64,000 nucleotides of DNA from Mikania micrantha (Eukaryota; Streptophyta; Magnoliopsida; Asterales; Asteraceae), in assembly GCA_009363875.1 (NCBI GenBank), contig CM018681.1, positions 39,511,510-39,575,509 on the forward strand. The letters run 5' to 3'. This document shows, piece after piece, positions 42,596 to 54,438 of the stretch. Position 1 is the first letter of the stretch. The number at the start of each line of letters is the position of its first letter. The position numbers and the translations under genes are program-made. Below the pieces are notes generated by a model, which saw nothing but the letters and a program-made list of their open reading frames with translations, searched no databases and was not told the origin of the DNA.

Positions 42596-45500
42596 TGTAA
42601 CATCAGTGTCGGAGCCGTCATCGGAACAGTGATCTTAAACAGTGACATGAACAGTAAACAGGTACGAACCATATACATTTCAGTACATTTCATATTCATA
42701 TCAGTTGTCATTATCATTTTGTGTTATCAAACAAGAACTTCATAAACATTCAACAAAAACTAAGTTCAGAACAGTGGTTCTTGAGTCAGATAATTATCTG
42801 GCAACACAGAACCATCATGGGATTAATTGTTAGGATTTATTATGTATACCCGTATGTGAGGCTTTACAGAACAAAACACACGGATGTTGTTATGTGAATG
42901 CTAAATTGATGGATTATTCGTATGGGTGACGATTTGTATGAATATATCTGAAGGTTTAATGTTCTGAATAATATCCGATAATTAGAGAACAATATTGAAA
43001 GGTATAGTTATCGTCGTACTCGTACGGGTGACGATTCGAACGAAAACGCACGACGACCATACGATTCGATGTAAACAGTAATAATTATTTAATAAATTTA
43101 AATAAAAGATAAGATAATTAGTTAATTTATTTGGAATCACAACTTAGAATGATTTTATAAAATTCTATTTTATAAACCAATTCATTTTCGTTAGGAAAAC
43201 TACGCGAAAACGACATTTTACGCAAAACCGAACGAAATCGAACAACCGGGCATTTGTGGATCATTAATGTGGTCATAAATGACCACACCAACCTCCACCA
43301 ACCTCTCTCTTTCTCTCATTTTCGAGCATTCTTGGTGTCAAAACGACCATCTCATCGAGTAGATCACGGAAGTACAAGAAATTTGGACTTTCATCTGTAG
43401 ATTTTGAGGTAAATCTCCATTTTATTTCGGTTTTAAATGTGTATCACGAACCTTGTAGATTCTTGTAATTTTAATCACATTGAACACTTAGAAACACTTA
43501 GATATACACAGATGAATAACTAGGAAGTTGTAGGAACTGATTTGTAACAGATTGGGGTTGAAAAATGAAGAAGAAAGTACAGGTTCGTGGCCAAATTCGA
43601 TCAGGCGAACCTGTTGCAGGTAGCCGAACCTTCCTTCTGGTGGCCGAACCTTGGTCCGACGAACCTGTTTTCCTAGCCGAACCTGGGTTTAGCCGAACCT
43701 ACTGACAGCCGAACCTGTACACTCTAAACAACGCACCTGCACACCTACAACGAACCTGTTGTTGTTCACCTACCAGGCAGCCGAACCCTTAGGTGAACGA
43801 ACCTGAAAGAAACGAACCATTGGCCACGAACCTCTGATCGACGAACCTTCTCCAGAGCCGAACCTATAGGCGGCACGAACCTAGGATCAAAACCCAAAGT
43901 GTTAGCTAATCAAGGAAATTCAGTACCTAGGGCTATTGAACTTAGTTGTAAGAACAAGGAAATGAATATACGAGTACTCAAAGTTTAGAACGAACTAAGA
44001 AACACACATTATTGTATGTTATTGCATAAGGTGTTGGTGTAAATCTCAACATTTACATCTAACACTTATATAACTAAATTGGGTTGTTCAATTGAACACT
44101 TTAAACTAAGTTATATACATGGATGAACAAAGAACTATGGGAAACAAAGAACTATCAAAGGACTTGGGATTGTTCTAAATCTGGTTAACTCAAGTTCTAA
44201 CACGTTTAACTGTATTATTTATAAAAAAATAGTAAGTTGTTATAATAAATTATGGGATTGGGTTGGAAATGGGTATCTAAGTTAGGCTAGATTAGTTAGA
44301 CTAAATCATAGAAGCAATTAGTAAATTAGGACACTTAGATACACACACCGAGACCAAACCTTAGATACGACGACTCATGCGTATACTTATAGTATTCGAA
44401 CTCTTATAAAACAACTCAGGAACTGAAGAAACCTAAGCTATAAGAACGAGCGCGCATTTTGTGATAAGACATTAGCACAGCAACACAGGTGAGTTCATTG
44501 CCCCTTTTCTAAACATTGTTGTTTTAAAACGCGGGGCTGAGAAGCATGCGTAAACTGTTTTGTTTAAATTGTTTACTTAAATGCTTTTATTCATTATATG
44601 TTATATAATTATGCTTGTTGATACTCCTAGACTCCTGTCTAGGTAATTATTATACAGATCAAGTTATTAAGTTAATTAAATTACTCTTATGAGTAATACT
44701 TTATGAGTAATACTTTAACTCTAAACTTTAAACAAACCCTTCGTCCATCAAGCTCAAATTTAAGAACCTAAATTCAAAGTGAAATCAAGGAAACAAAAGA
44801 TCATGTTTAAAGAAATCTAATTCAGTGTGTGATCTGAAGATAATGGATCCTAATTAAGAATCAATTATCATTGTGAAAATCATGGGAATTCTAAAGATCA
44901 AATCAAGAGACTCAAGGAATCAGAAATCATAAATGTGTGTGAATCATTGAAATAATGAAATCATTAAGATCTAATGAAATCATTAATACTTGAGTTAAGG
45001 TGGATGTCAGTTGTATGGAAATCAAGACCACGTGTAACACACATAAAGTCCCGGCATAAATAGTAGACTCTTGTAGTCAAGCTATATGGGCAATAACGTG
45101 AACTATCAAATGAAATAAAAATCAAGAGAATAAAAGAGATCAAGAATCAAAGGATATCCGTAAAGTCCCGGCATGTACAGTAGACCATTGGGTCAAGCTG
45201 ATATGGGCATCATTAAAATCCCGGCACGCTCAGGTACACTCCTTGTGAGTTATGCTTGATATGGCTCACGTGTGAGAGGGTACAACTTGGACAACCATCA
45301 ACAACTAAGTCTAATTGATTGAGTCAAATAAGGCCTAATCATCATGTCTTAGTTGTATTAAATGTTTATTTACTTGTTTAATTAACATTTAACCTTATAT
45401 TTTTATAATTGCTTTTGGGAAATCATGTAACTATGATGAACTCAAGAGAATCAAAGGTGAATCAAATTCTGGAAAGTAGAATCTAAATCAGAGGTGAATG

Positions 45501-47455
45501 GAGTGAAACGCTTAATTATCATTAACGACAATATGTTAAGCAGTCCGCTATGTGGTGGGACGGTGGCTGGGGCTTGTCCCCTACATATGCCCTATATATA
45601 AGCATACTTGATTGGATAGCATAGGTGGTTGTTGATGAGGTTAAGGTTGTCACTTCGGGGGATCAAGGTAAACATTTTTAGGGTAATCAAATGCTATAAA
45701 TCATAGGTCGTGGAATCAAAGTAGTGAAATGTAATGCTTAATTATCACCAGGAACAATATATCATGTGGTTTGGTATGTGGTGGGACGGTGGCTGGGCGG
45801 GCGGTAAGTTCGACCCTACATATGCCCTATGTATAAGCATACTAAACTGGATGGTATAGGTGGTTAATGGTGAGGTTAAAGTTGTCATTAAGGTTATACA
45901 AACTCATTTTAAATAACTTAATGAACTCACCAACCATGTGTTGACTTTATTTTTGCATGACTTCTCAGGTGACAAACAGGTCAACTGAAGAGTTATTTCT
46001 TTGGACTAGGTTATCGGATAGAGGACCTAGCTTTTTGGACCTGCATATTTTGAAGCATCATTATATAGTTATTTTGTATATCTTGTGCAGATACAAGATA
46101 GAAGATTTATGAAATCATTAATACTTGAGTTAAGGTGGATGTCAGTTGTATGGAAATCAAGACCACGTGTAACACACATAAAGTCCCGGCATAAATAGTA
46201 GACTCTTGTAGTCAAGCTATATGGGCAATAACGTGAACTATCAAATGAAATAAAAATCAAGAGAATAAAAGAGATCAAGAATCAAAGGATATCCGTAAAG
46301 TCCCGGCATGTACAGTAGACCATTGGGTCAAGCTGATATGGGCATCATTAAAATCCCGGCACGCTCAGGTACACTCCTTGTGAGTTATGCTTGATATGGC
46401 TCACGTGTGAGAGGGTACAACTTGGACAACCATCAACAACTAAGTCTAATTGATTGAGTCAAATAAGGCCTAATCATCATGTCTTAGTTGTATTAAATGT
46501 TTATTTACTTGTTTAACTAACATTTAACCTTATATTTTTATAATTGCTTTTGGGAAATCATGTAACTATGATGAACTCAAGAGAATCAAAGGTGAATCAA
46601 ATTCTGGAAAGTAGAATCTAAATCAGAGGTGAATGGAGTGAAACGCTTAATTATCATTAACGACAATATGTTAAGCAGTCCGCTATGTGGTGGGACGGTG
46701 GCTGGGGCTTGTCCCCTACATATGCCCTATATATAAGCATACTTGATTGGATAGCATAGGTGGTTGTTGATGAGGTTAAGGTTGTCACTTCGGGGGATCA
46801 AGGTAAACATTTTTAGGGTAATCAAATGCTATAAATCATAGGTCGTGGAATCAAAGTAGTGAAATGTAATGCTTAATTATCACCAGGAACAATATATCAT
46901 GTGGTTTGGTATGTGGTGGGACGGTGGCTGGGCGGGCGGTAAGTTCGACTCTACATATGCCCTATGTATAAGCATACTAAACTGGATGGTATAGGTGGTT
47001 AATGGTGAGGTTAAAGTTGTCATTAAGGTTATACAAACTCATTTTAAATAACTTAATGAACTCACCAACCATGTGTTGACTTTATTTTTGCATGACTTCT
47101 CAGGTGACAAACAGGTCAACTGAAGAGTTATTTCTTTGGACTAGGTTATCGGATAGAGGACCTAGCTTTTTGGACCTGCATATTTTGAAGCATCATTATA
47201 TAGTTATTTTGTATATCTTGTGCAGATACAAGATAGAAGATTTATGATGTGATAGTAGATTTACATTGTTAAATTATAAACTTAACTGATGTAATTTAAC
47301 TTTGTAATTCTATTTTATTTTAGAAAGTTTCTCATTTATATATCATGTGCAATGTAACAATCTGATCATTCCGATTATCACTCACGATATCGCGCCCAGG
47401 GTACCTTCCGCCCGACAGGGACTCCGATCCAACCCCGCCAGCTCGGGGTGTGACA
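42596..47455 (+). repeat. Gypsy-G 3' LTR (4860 bp) with internal duplication
   Basis: Collinear with the 5' LTR, but with a 75-bp deletion at about 43324 (between TTTCG repeats), an 80-bp deletion at about 43885 (between AGGAT repeats), a 12-bp gain near 44700 and a 1135-bp tandem duplication (44974-47243). CGAACC array 43580-43880. No genes. Confidence 0.92.
44974..47243 (+). repeat. 1135-bp tandem duplication inside the 3' LTR
   Basis: 44974-46108 is repeated at 46109-47243 with very few differences that I noticed (TTTAATTAAC/TTTAACTAAC at about 45379/46514; GACCCTAC/GACTCTAC at about 45814/46949). The 5' LTR has a single copy. The junction shows short shared sequence ATGA. Confidence 0.93.
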
Positions 47456-47460
47456 ACTTA

Positions 47461-49249
47461 GTTATTCTTACATGTACGAACATTGAGATAATCACAGATG
47501 AACATGATGACAAGAACAAAACACATGAACGACATGAAGATAACACATCTTCATAACATAATTAAACACTGGAGTTAACTAAGTGTAATAAGACAAGTGC
47601 TTATAACACTTAGCTTACAACTCAACACATATTACAAGAGAACATGAAACAAGAATCGTCCACCACCTGAGTCGACTAAGTGTAGTAAGACTAGTTCTTG
47701 CCACAACTTAGTGACAACATGGTGATTATATGGAACGACAAGGAATGATAATCATGATAATGTAACTTCATGATAATAACATCATTCACCCAATAATTGA
47801 CATAATCTAATAAGACAAGATCTTATTTGACTTTGTTAACAACAACGAGAACTTACAATATTGAGAACAAACAATACTCATGAACACGCAATACAATTGA
47901 TTACTATTGAACTGTCTGCATTATATCATTTCACTCATGTGCCATGTACTTAAGTTTGATCACTGTAAGCCACTTTATAATTTGCTGACCAGTTAATTTG
48001 ACGTGACTAAACCGACGATAGCATAGTGGTACCATATGTTTGACAAACCTCTAGCTTGTAGGGCTAGTATGTTGATCGTATTGATTCATTGGCCGGTAAC
48101 GTACGACAGGTGATAGGGCGACTTCAAGTCAGGGTCTGGAAAGCAACACATGGTGATATTAATCTGCAGTGAAATTGTAATTAATCCATCGTTACCCGTT
48201 GATTAGTAGACTGAGGAATTTATTTTCTCTCATGTCATATTACTAGTAACCGTTTCGATGAGGCCTACGGTAATACGAGGTGGTAGAGGTAAATCGGATG
48301 CATTGTAATCTGATTACGTGAGAATTGCAATGGATTCCTTTTGTGCTCTATGCACTCCAAGTTGAGAACAAATGACAATTGGTTAACTAACACTCTTATT
48401 AATTTAAAGTGATTAACAGTTAACCTCACAAGTAATAGAATAATACAAGGATCAGATTAAATTAATCTAATATCCTTAATACATAAAAGGGTTATCAATA
48501 CTTCGGTTTGATAACTAGACCCTATTATTATATTATTCTACACATGATACTACAGGTGATTAACAAACGAGATGTATAGGTGAAATGGAAATGGATATCG
48601 ATAGTTTTATTGCAAGTAGTGTGGAGTTCTAGTAGTTATGTGGTGAGACGTTGGCTAGGGCTTGGTTCCCCTACATATGCCCTATATATAAGCATAACTA
48701 CTAGGATGATATATTACTTGTGAATATAACTATGGAGAAGCCATTGGGTGAACGGGTGAAACAAACAATATACAAGTAACAGGAATGACATTGTGATTGT
48801 GCATGTGAACAAATCAAGGTTTTCAATTTTTATACTTATGAACTCACCAACCTAGTGTTGACTTTGTTTAAATGCATATTTTCTCAGGTGACGAACATGT
48901 TTAGTCACCAGGATTACAGGGACTTAGCTAGTGGACTTTAAGAAGGCCTAGCTACTTTTGTGTTGCATACTTTTGGATGACAAAACAATGAATCATCTTT
49001 TGTATATCTTGTACAGATACAAGATATGAACTCATTGATTCTTTTGATTAGATTTACTTAGTAAAATTATGAGGAAACAATGTAATTTAACTTTGTAATT
49101 CTATTTCATTGTCATGTTAGCATTTTTTAATTATATATCATGTGCTATATAAACAATCTGATCATTTCGATTATCACAACGATATCGCGCCTCGGGAACC
49201 TTCTGCCTGACGGGAAAGTCGATCCAGCTCGCCGGCTCGGGGTGTGACA
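47461..49249 (+). repeat. Gypsy-D 3' LTR, part 3 of 3
   Basis: Resumes at GTTATTCTTACATG, matching 2488 onward in the 5' LTR, and ends GCTCGGGGTGTGACA at 49249. It contains one copy of the 22-bp unit and a 40-bp segment (about 48116-48156) absent from the 5' LTR. Confidence 0.9.
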
Positions 49250-50881
49250 CAAGATCAGCTCAACAGGTGGAACAACTGCTCAAATACATTGATGAGCACA
49301 ATCAGTTGGCCCTGACTGCCACTGATTTCAGTGATCGTATCCTTGTCCTGGTAGCTGAGAATGCCAGACTTGCTGAACTGGTTAAAAGTTCTAAAGAGGG
49401 CACTCCAAGGATAGAGGGTTCTACAGCTGTCTCCGATGATTCAGATGAAGAAAAAGAAGAAGAAGAAGATGAAGAAGAAGAGGAATCTGATGAGGAGAAG
49501 GTCAATTATGAAGAGTCAGACAAATATGATGACTCTGATGGTGATGATCAGGATGGGTTAGGGAGCGGGTCTTCTAGCTCTTCTAGTTCTGATGATGATG
49601 ATGACCAAGCTCCTCCTCCTGAGATACGCACAAAGACAAAGCACGATAAGAGTGCTAAAGCTCCTTCTCCTCCTCCTACTCAGACAGAAGAACCTGCAGC
49701 TACTGAGGAAGTCAAAGCTGTGCCCTTGAGACGTCGATTGGACGAGACACTTACGATGATTTTGGACGTTCATGGCATTATACAATACTCAGTTAGCTAT
49801 GACAACGAGGAGGGAGAGATTATTCACTGCTTAACAAAGGAGCATATAGCAGAGCTGTTCAGGTTGAACCCGGACGAGGTTGTGATTGATGACACCACAG
49901 CTCCTGCTTATGATGTGCCTTCTCCTGAAGTTTTTGATGATGTTGGTGAAGTTATATTGGAAGGTGTTACAGAGGAAGAGACTCCAAAGTACACTTCAGC
50001 TGAAGACGAGCTACCTACTTTCACTGACCTATTTGATCAAGCCACTGAAGAGATACTGAGCAGATATGTAGAAGAACAAGTCAGTGGTAGTAAGTCTTCA
50101 GCTGATGACATTCAATGAAGGAAAGAAGAGTGGAAAGCGTATTAGGAAACGTTGAAGAAGGAGAGTACTGTAAAGATGCAATGCAACTCACACTAAAGTC
50201 TATAGGACCAAAGGCTACAAGGCTGGAGGTCAGATTCTTAGCTGGGCATACTTTCATGACTTAGGATGCTATGCTGTAAAGAGAGAAAAGGGAATTGATT
50301 ATTTCAAGCATCTACATGATTTCAAGACGCTGCCAGGGTTCGAAGTCAATCAACTTGCGCGCTTGAAGATGTTATACAGCGATGGCTCAGGGATGTCAGC
50401 TTGGTTCTCCAGACAGCTACAATATTAGTATAGAAAGAGGTGGGTGAACTTCAGGCCTCAGCAACCTGAAAGATATTACTTGCCATAGATAGATGGAGAT
50501 ACCCGGAAGCATAAAGTGATCCTGAAGTGGCTTCCTCCTAAAGTCATGAAGATTCCGTTGAGGAAGATGCGTCAAGACTTTTTGGAAGGCTTCTGATGGT
50601 GGTATTATGACGGGCATACTAGAGAGGCTGTAATTGTGATGTGCAAAGACAAGAAATGGGAGACTGAACGTTTATTTGATCCGATGTGGTTGACCAATCT
50701 GTCTTATAGTGATGTCAAGATTCTGTACTTCCGTCAGATGTTCTTCGTTGTTGCTGACATAGAACAAGCCATGTAGTTCATGAGAGTCATTCGTATTTGT
50801 ATGGTGTGTAGGATACATGCTGGAGCTGATTGGAAAGCCATTTCCGATAAACATTTCAAGAAAGACACTTCCAAGGAGTGA
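49250..50881 (+). pseudogene. Copia-C ORF3, C-terminal half
   Basis: Starts mid-gene at the Gypsy-D junction (reads ARSAQQ...LLKYIDEHNQLALTATDFSD). The coiled coil, the acidic tract (about 49435-49620) and the conserved C-terminal domain can be aligned along their whole length with Copia-I ORF3. The first stop is TGA at 50116-50118. Later stops include TAG in KAY*ET, QY*YRK, LP*IDG and AM*FMR, and TGA at about 50595, next to the codon where Copia-I has its own amber. It ends TGA at about 50879, just before the PPT. Confidence 0.9.
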
Positions 50882-50887
50882 ACTAGG

Positions 50888-50901
50888 TCCAAGGGGGAGT
50901 T
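50888..50901 (+). other. polypurine tract of Copia-C
   Basis: TCCAAGGGGGAGTT directly before the LTR TGTAGATGC; nearly the same as in Copia-I. Confidence 0.88.
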
Positions 50902-51356
50902 TGTAGATGCATTAAATGTCCGTAGTTCTACTTTGTGTTATCCTTATGTATAAAGTTTATGGTATTAATGGAATGTGTCTTTCTATATAGTGTTCTTAAT
51001 GTTTATTATTGATTATAAGTGTTTGATTATGTTTAAAGTTGAAATTATATGTATTACGACCGTCTATAAATATCAACCCAATCTGTTTCAAACCTAACTT
51101 TTCCGAGCCCTCCTTCTTCCCAGAGCTCTCCAGTGTCAAACCCTAGAATATTTGAGCGGTTCTTGTTGTCCATGTTCGATTCTCAACCCATGGTGTTCGA
51201 TCTATCTTCAAACATTCATCCTAAACCTTCGGATCACCTCGGTTTCTGTTGGTTTCGATTGGAAAACCCTGGAATAGGATTCCGCATTATTCCAGAGGCT
51301 GTCGAGTAGATATCCATTGGAACTGGATTGTTTCCGAGCTCCTACTTGGTCCTACA
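50902..51356 (+). repeat. Copia-C 3' LTR (455 bp), lacks the palindrome array
   Basis: TGTAGATGCATT...TTGGTCCTACA. It aligns with the Copia-I LTR at both ends (for example GAGCCCTCCTTCTTCCC and GGTTTCGATTGGAAAACC). TATA box CTATAAATAT at 51064-51073. The segment just upstream of the TATA, which in Copia-I holds the CATTCGNCGAATG array, is missing. Confidence 0.92.
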
Positions 51357-52387
51357 GGCAGGAGGTTCCTCCAACATGGGTGCCCATCGGGGTGGCACAT
51401 CCCATGTGACCATCCCCGATGTCTGCATATCACGTAATGTGTACGGCGTTGTCTCGGGGCCGATAGTAAGATGCTCCACTGGGTACCAGTCGAACACCCG
51501 CCGACGAGTCGCCAAATGGCAGATGTAGGGGCCCATGTCAAGGCGTGCAATATGGCCTCCACGACGAGGCCTCGCAAAAAATGTAAACAATATAGTAGCG
51601 AGGTTTGCCGGGTGGTGACCATGAATGCAATACAGGCAGAAGAGGTCAAAATAGCTAACCTTGTTCTTGCTAGAGTGGCGAGGAATCAAGGTGCTAGCTA
51701 GGATCTAATGAATGTATCGCAATATAGGATTGCGGATCAGTGTAGCCAGCCGCCGATCCGTATGCGAAGGAACCGCTATCGTCCTCCAATAAACGGTCAT
51801 CTCCTCCTCAGTAACGTATCCGGGCCTGGCTGCCCTAGACACGCCCCGAAGGAAGCCCTCAAACTCTCCAGCTGCCACCTCCGCCCTGGAGTAAATGCCC
51901 ATAGCAACAACAAAATCCGCCACACTCATTCGCTGTGTCATTCGACCTAAGGCGAACGACACAACGCCAAGGGTAGTGACGGAGCTCTTGTCGTAGCAGA
52001 TGGTAGATAGGAACTCTACCGTGAGCTCAGCGTACTGCTGCCACTGAAATCGTAGCAGGTATGCCCACGGTGGAGTCATCATGGCATCGAACTCCTCTAC
52101 GCAAGCCGCTCGATAACTACTCGATCAAATCCCCGATGCTGCATGGTCTCTAATCCCGCTAGCGTGGTCATGTATGAGTACTCCAGGGTGTTTGGCTGAA
52201 ACTGCAAGAAGGTGTGATCAGGTAAGGAACGCAGCTGAGGATGGACTGGGTGAGTGTGTGGTGTTGGCACGTCTAGAGGTGCTGAATAGCGGATCTCACG
52301 GGGTGGCGGTGGCTGCCTCTGTGCCTGAGACACTGTAGTGGTCAACCTCCTGGCCCTCTTGGCCCTCACACTCAATGCCTCGGCCAT
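51357..52387 (-). pseudogene. Athila downstream ORF (ATHILA ORF1-like / env-position protein), interrupted
   Basis: Starts at MAEALSVRAKRARR (about 52387). Continues in three pieces in changing frames: a Pro/His-rich N-part, LLRFQWQQYAELTVEFLSTI / FALGRMTQRMSVADFVVAMG, and FDLFCLYCIHGHHPANLA...TRRRVFDWYPVEHLTIG. This pattern resembles the plant ATHILA ORF domain found in the protein after or before pol in Athila elements; function unknown. A stop at 52097 and frame breaks near 52090 and 51700 disable it. It runs straight into the Copia-C LTR at 51356. Confidence 0.7.
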
Positions 52388-52420
52388 CTCTGCGATAATA
52401 TACAACAAGAATATATACAA

Positions 52421-53350
52421 TCTGTTACAAATTAACTACATACCTAAATCCTAACTTATTATTGATTTTATTTATATACATGTTTTGGTTTATTTAAATT
52501 ATTTATTGTTGTTATACATATGTGCTTCATGTTATACTTTATTTATATACAAACTTTTATTTGAGTATACAGTTTATTTAATAATTTACAAATACATATT
52601 ATACATACATAATTGTTCATTTATTGTGTACAAGTATACATTTAAAAATTTATTTATGTTACAACATTATTTATTCATAAAATACAACTTATTTTATTTA
52701 TATATTTAAGTAATATTTATTATATAAAAGTACAGTGTATTTTTACAAGTGTTTTATTTAAATTACAACATTTATATTTTTATTTTACAAAAGAATTTTT
52801 ATTCATTAATTTCATAAATACACTTGTTTAAACTTTTTAATCACAACATACGAATAATATTTATTTTGAATTTACATCTACATTTACCTTAGTATTTAAC
52901 ATAGATAATTTTACATACATATATTATTATTACATATACATATACTTAAATTACAAAACATATACATTTACTTATAAGTATTTATGTTATTTTATTATTA
53001 ATACATTTGTTCATAATACTTATACTTTATTTTATATACCAAAATAGTATTATTTATTTTACACATATTCTTATGTATATTACCAAATTATTTATTTATA
53101 TTATAAAAACCTTCATTTATTTTTATTAGTAATATTACAAAAGAATTACATTATTATTATTTATCTATTATTATTATTTTCTGTTTTTATTTTTATTTTC
53201 ATTTTTATTATTATTTTCTTATTATTTAACTGAAAGAGAAACAGAAACAAAAAATAAAAAAAAAACTAAAATAAAAAAAATAAATAAATAATAATTTTTT
53301 TTTTTGAAATATCAACCCCAAATCAGATCTAATCTAACCAAATCTAGCTA
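52421..53350. other. AT-rich spacer of Athila-B
   Basis: Over 900 bp of very AT-rich DNA with TTATTATTATT and poly-A/T runs (53155-53330). No gene. Athila elements typically have a long non-coding stretch here. Confidence 0.75.
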
Positions 53351-53399
53351 ATTTATTTGATTTCTAGACTGAAATTGAAAAAATCAAAGCAAGGGGGAA

Positions 53400-53845
53400 G
53401 GGGTTTACCGGATGTGTGCGGTGGTTATGGAGGTAGAAGGTGGAAGACGGTGGTCGGAGTAGCAGTCGGACCATGGTGCTCGAATGAGGTGCAGGTGATG
53501 AACAGTGGAAGCAGCGGCGGTAGTGCGGTGGCTCCGATGACGAACAGTGATGGTCGCGTGGAGACAACAGCGGTGATGAACGGTGGTGATGGCCGGAAGC
53601 AGCGGCGGCGAACAGTGGTGGCAAATGGTGGTGACTGGAATGGCTGTGGTGATTGATGCTTGTGGCGGCGCTAGCGGATGTGGATGGTGGATGATGGTGA
53701 CGACGAGAGCAGTGGAAAGAGACGAAGACAACTGTGGTTGGTGGTGGCAGAGGTGGTGAACGGCGGTGAGCGGTGGTGAGCCAAGGGGATTAGGGTTTTT
53801 TAGGCGTGGTGTAGAGTGATGGTGAACGGTGGTGTTGTCTGCCAT
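53400..53845. repeat. G-rich GGTGRT-type degenerate minisatellite
   Basis: A sharp switch to GC/G-rich sequence made of variants of GGTGAT, GGTGGT, GCGGTG and GAACGGTGGTGA. It gives open frames on both strands (Gly-rich on +, His/Pro-rich on -) that are products of the repeat, not evidence of a gene. Confidence 0.75.
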
Positions 53846-54438
53846 CAAGCTTTATTTTATATATATTTTTTTTCGAAATTTTTGGATCCGTGCGCTTAGC
53901 CTGCCATCAAGCGATGGTCTAAGGCGTTGCGCCTAGGGTTAATTTTTCTGTTTTTAAGCTTTTTTTTAAAGCAACTGAAATTCTAATTTCTAAAAACTAA
54001 AGAAAATAAAAATTCAAATTAAATCCAAATTTAACTTATTAATTAAATCGACTTAAACAAAGTTTTTAACAAAAAAAAAAATTAGATTAAGAAAATTAAA
54101 ATATACTAATTCCTAAAAATTAATTAGTGCAACTAAAAATCAAAATCAACATGGAATTAAAGCAAATAGACCTTAACAAAATTAAAAGCTAAAATTAACC
54201 TAAAGAAAATAAAGGAAAGTCGAGTTAAGTAACTAGTGACGTATAATGTAATTGAATTATAAGCAATGAGTTTTAATCAACTGTCCGAAATGGTAGTATC
54301 GAACGTACGTGATGTCATACCCACACTTGAATCCAACACAATCGCGTAAACACAAATACATCACCAATTACTCGAAATTCGATATAAGTAAACGAAAGCT
54401 ATGTACACTATATACAAGTTGGGCCTAGGCCCGAATCC
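53846..54438. other. spacer with an AGGCGTTGCGCCT palindrome
   Basis: AT-rich except for a small GC island at 53886-53938 that contains AGGCGTTGCGCCTAGGG (53922-53938). It is close to the motif of the Athila LTR (61709-61721, 61741-61757). No gene. Confidence 0.7.

Larger units (their letters stand above)
33835..47455 (+). mobile_element. Gypsy-G: complete-length Ty3/gypsy chromovirus with defective genes
   Basis: 13,621 bp, LTRs TGTAACATC...GTGTGACA, target duplication ACTTA (33830-33834 and 47456-47460). 5' LTR 3880 bp, 3' LTR 4860 bp; the difference is mainly a 1135-bp tandem duplication minus two deletions. Met PBS and AACAAGGGGAGAC PPT. Gag, PR, RT, RNase H, INT and chromodomain are all recognisable, but frameshifts and stops break the polyprotein. 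Tekay/Del-type by chromodomain and integrase tail. Confidence 0.93.
2077..49249 (+). mobile_element. Gypsy-D: Ty3/gypsy chromovirus, interrupted by three insertions
   Basis: The 5' LTR portion (2077-4297), Met PBS, internal region (4313-8262), PPT and 3' LTR are present. The 3' LTR is split into 8276-9788, 32659-33834 and 47461-49249 by solo LTR F and Gypsy-G. Rejoined, it is about 4.48 kb. Terminal sequences are TGTGACA...TGTGACA. The integrase tail with GPY/F-like and chromodomain segments points to the Tekay/Del group. It inserted in ORF3 of Copia-C, with CAAGA (49250-49254) as the right flank; the left flank is outside the window. Internal genes are defective (gag deletion, PR and early RT lost, RT active site changed). 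Confidence 0.85.
49250..51356 (+). mobile_element. Copia-C: 3' part of a second member of the Copia-I family
   Basis: ORF3 remnant, PPT and 3' LTR, all homologous to Copia-I. The front is cut off by Gypsy-D and outside the window. GGCAG (51357-51361) is the right flank, inside an Athila ORF. It is older than Copia-I: ORF3 has several stops. Confidence 0.88.

Noticed and set aside
53357..53848. Possible host gene exon (Gly-rich + strand, His/Pro-rich - strand frames)
   Set aside because: Open frames on both strands derive from the GGTGRT repeat; no splice pattern or known domain, and it lies inside Athila-B.
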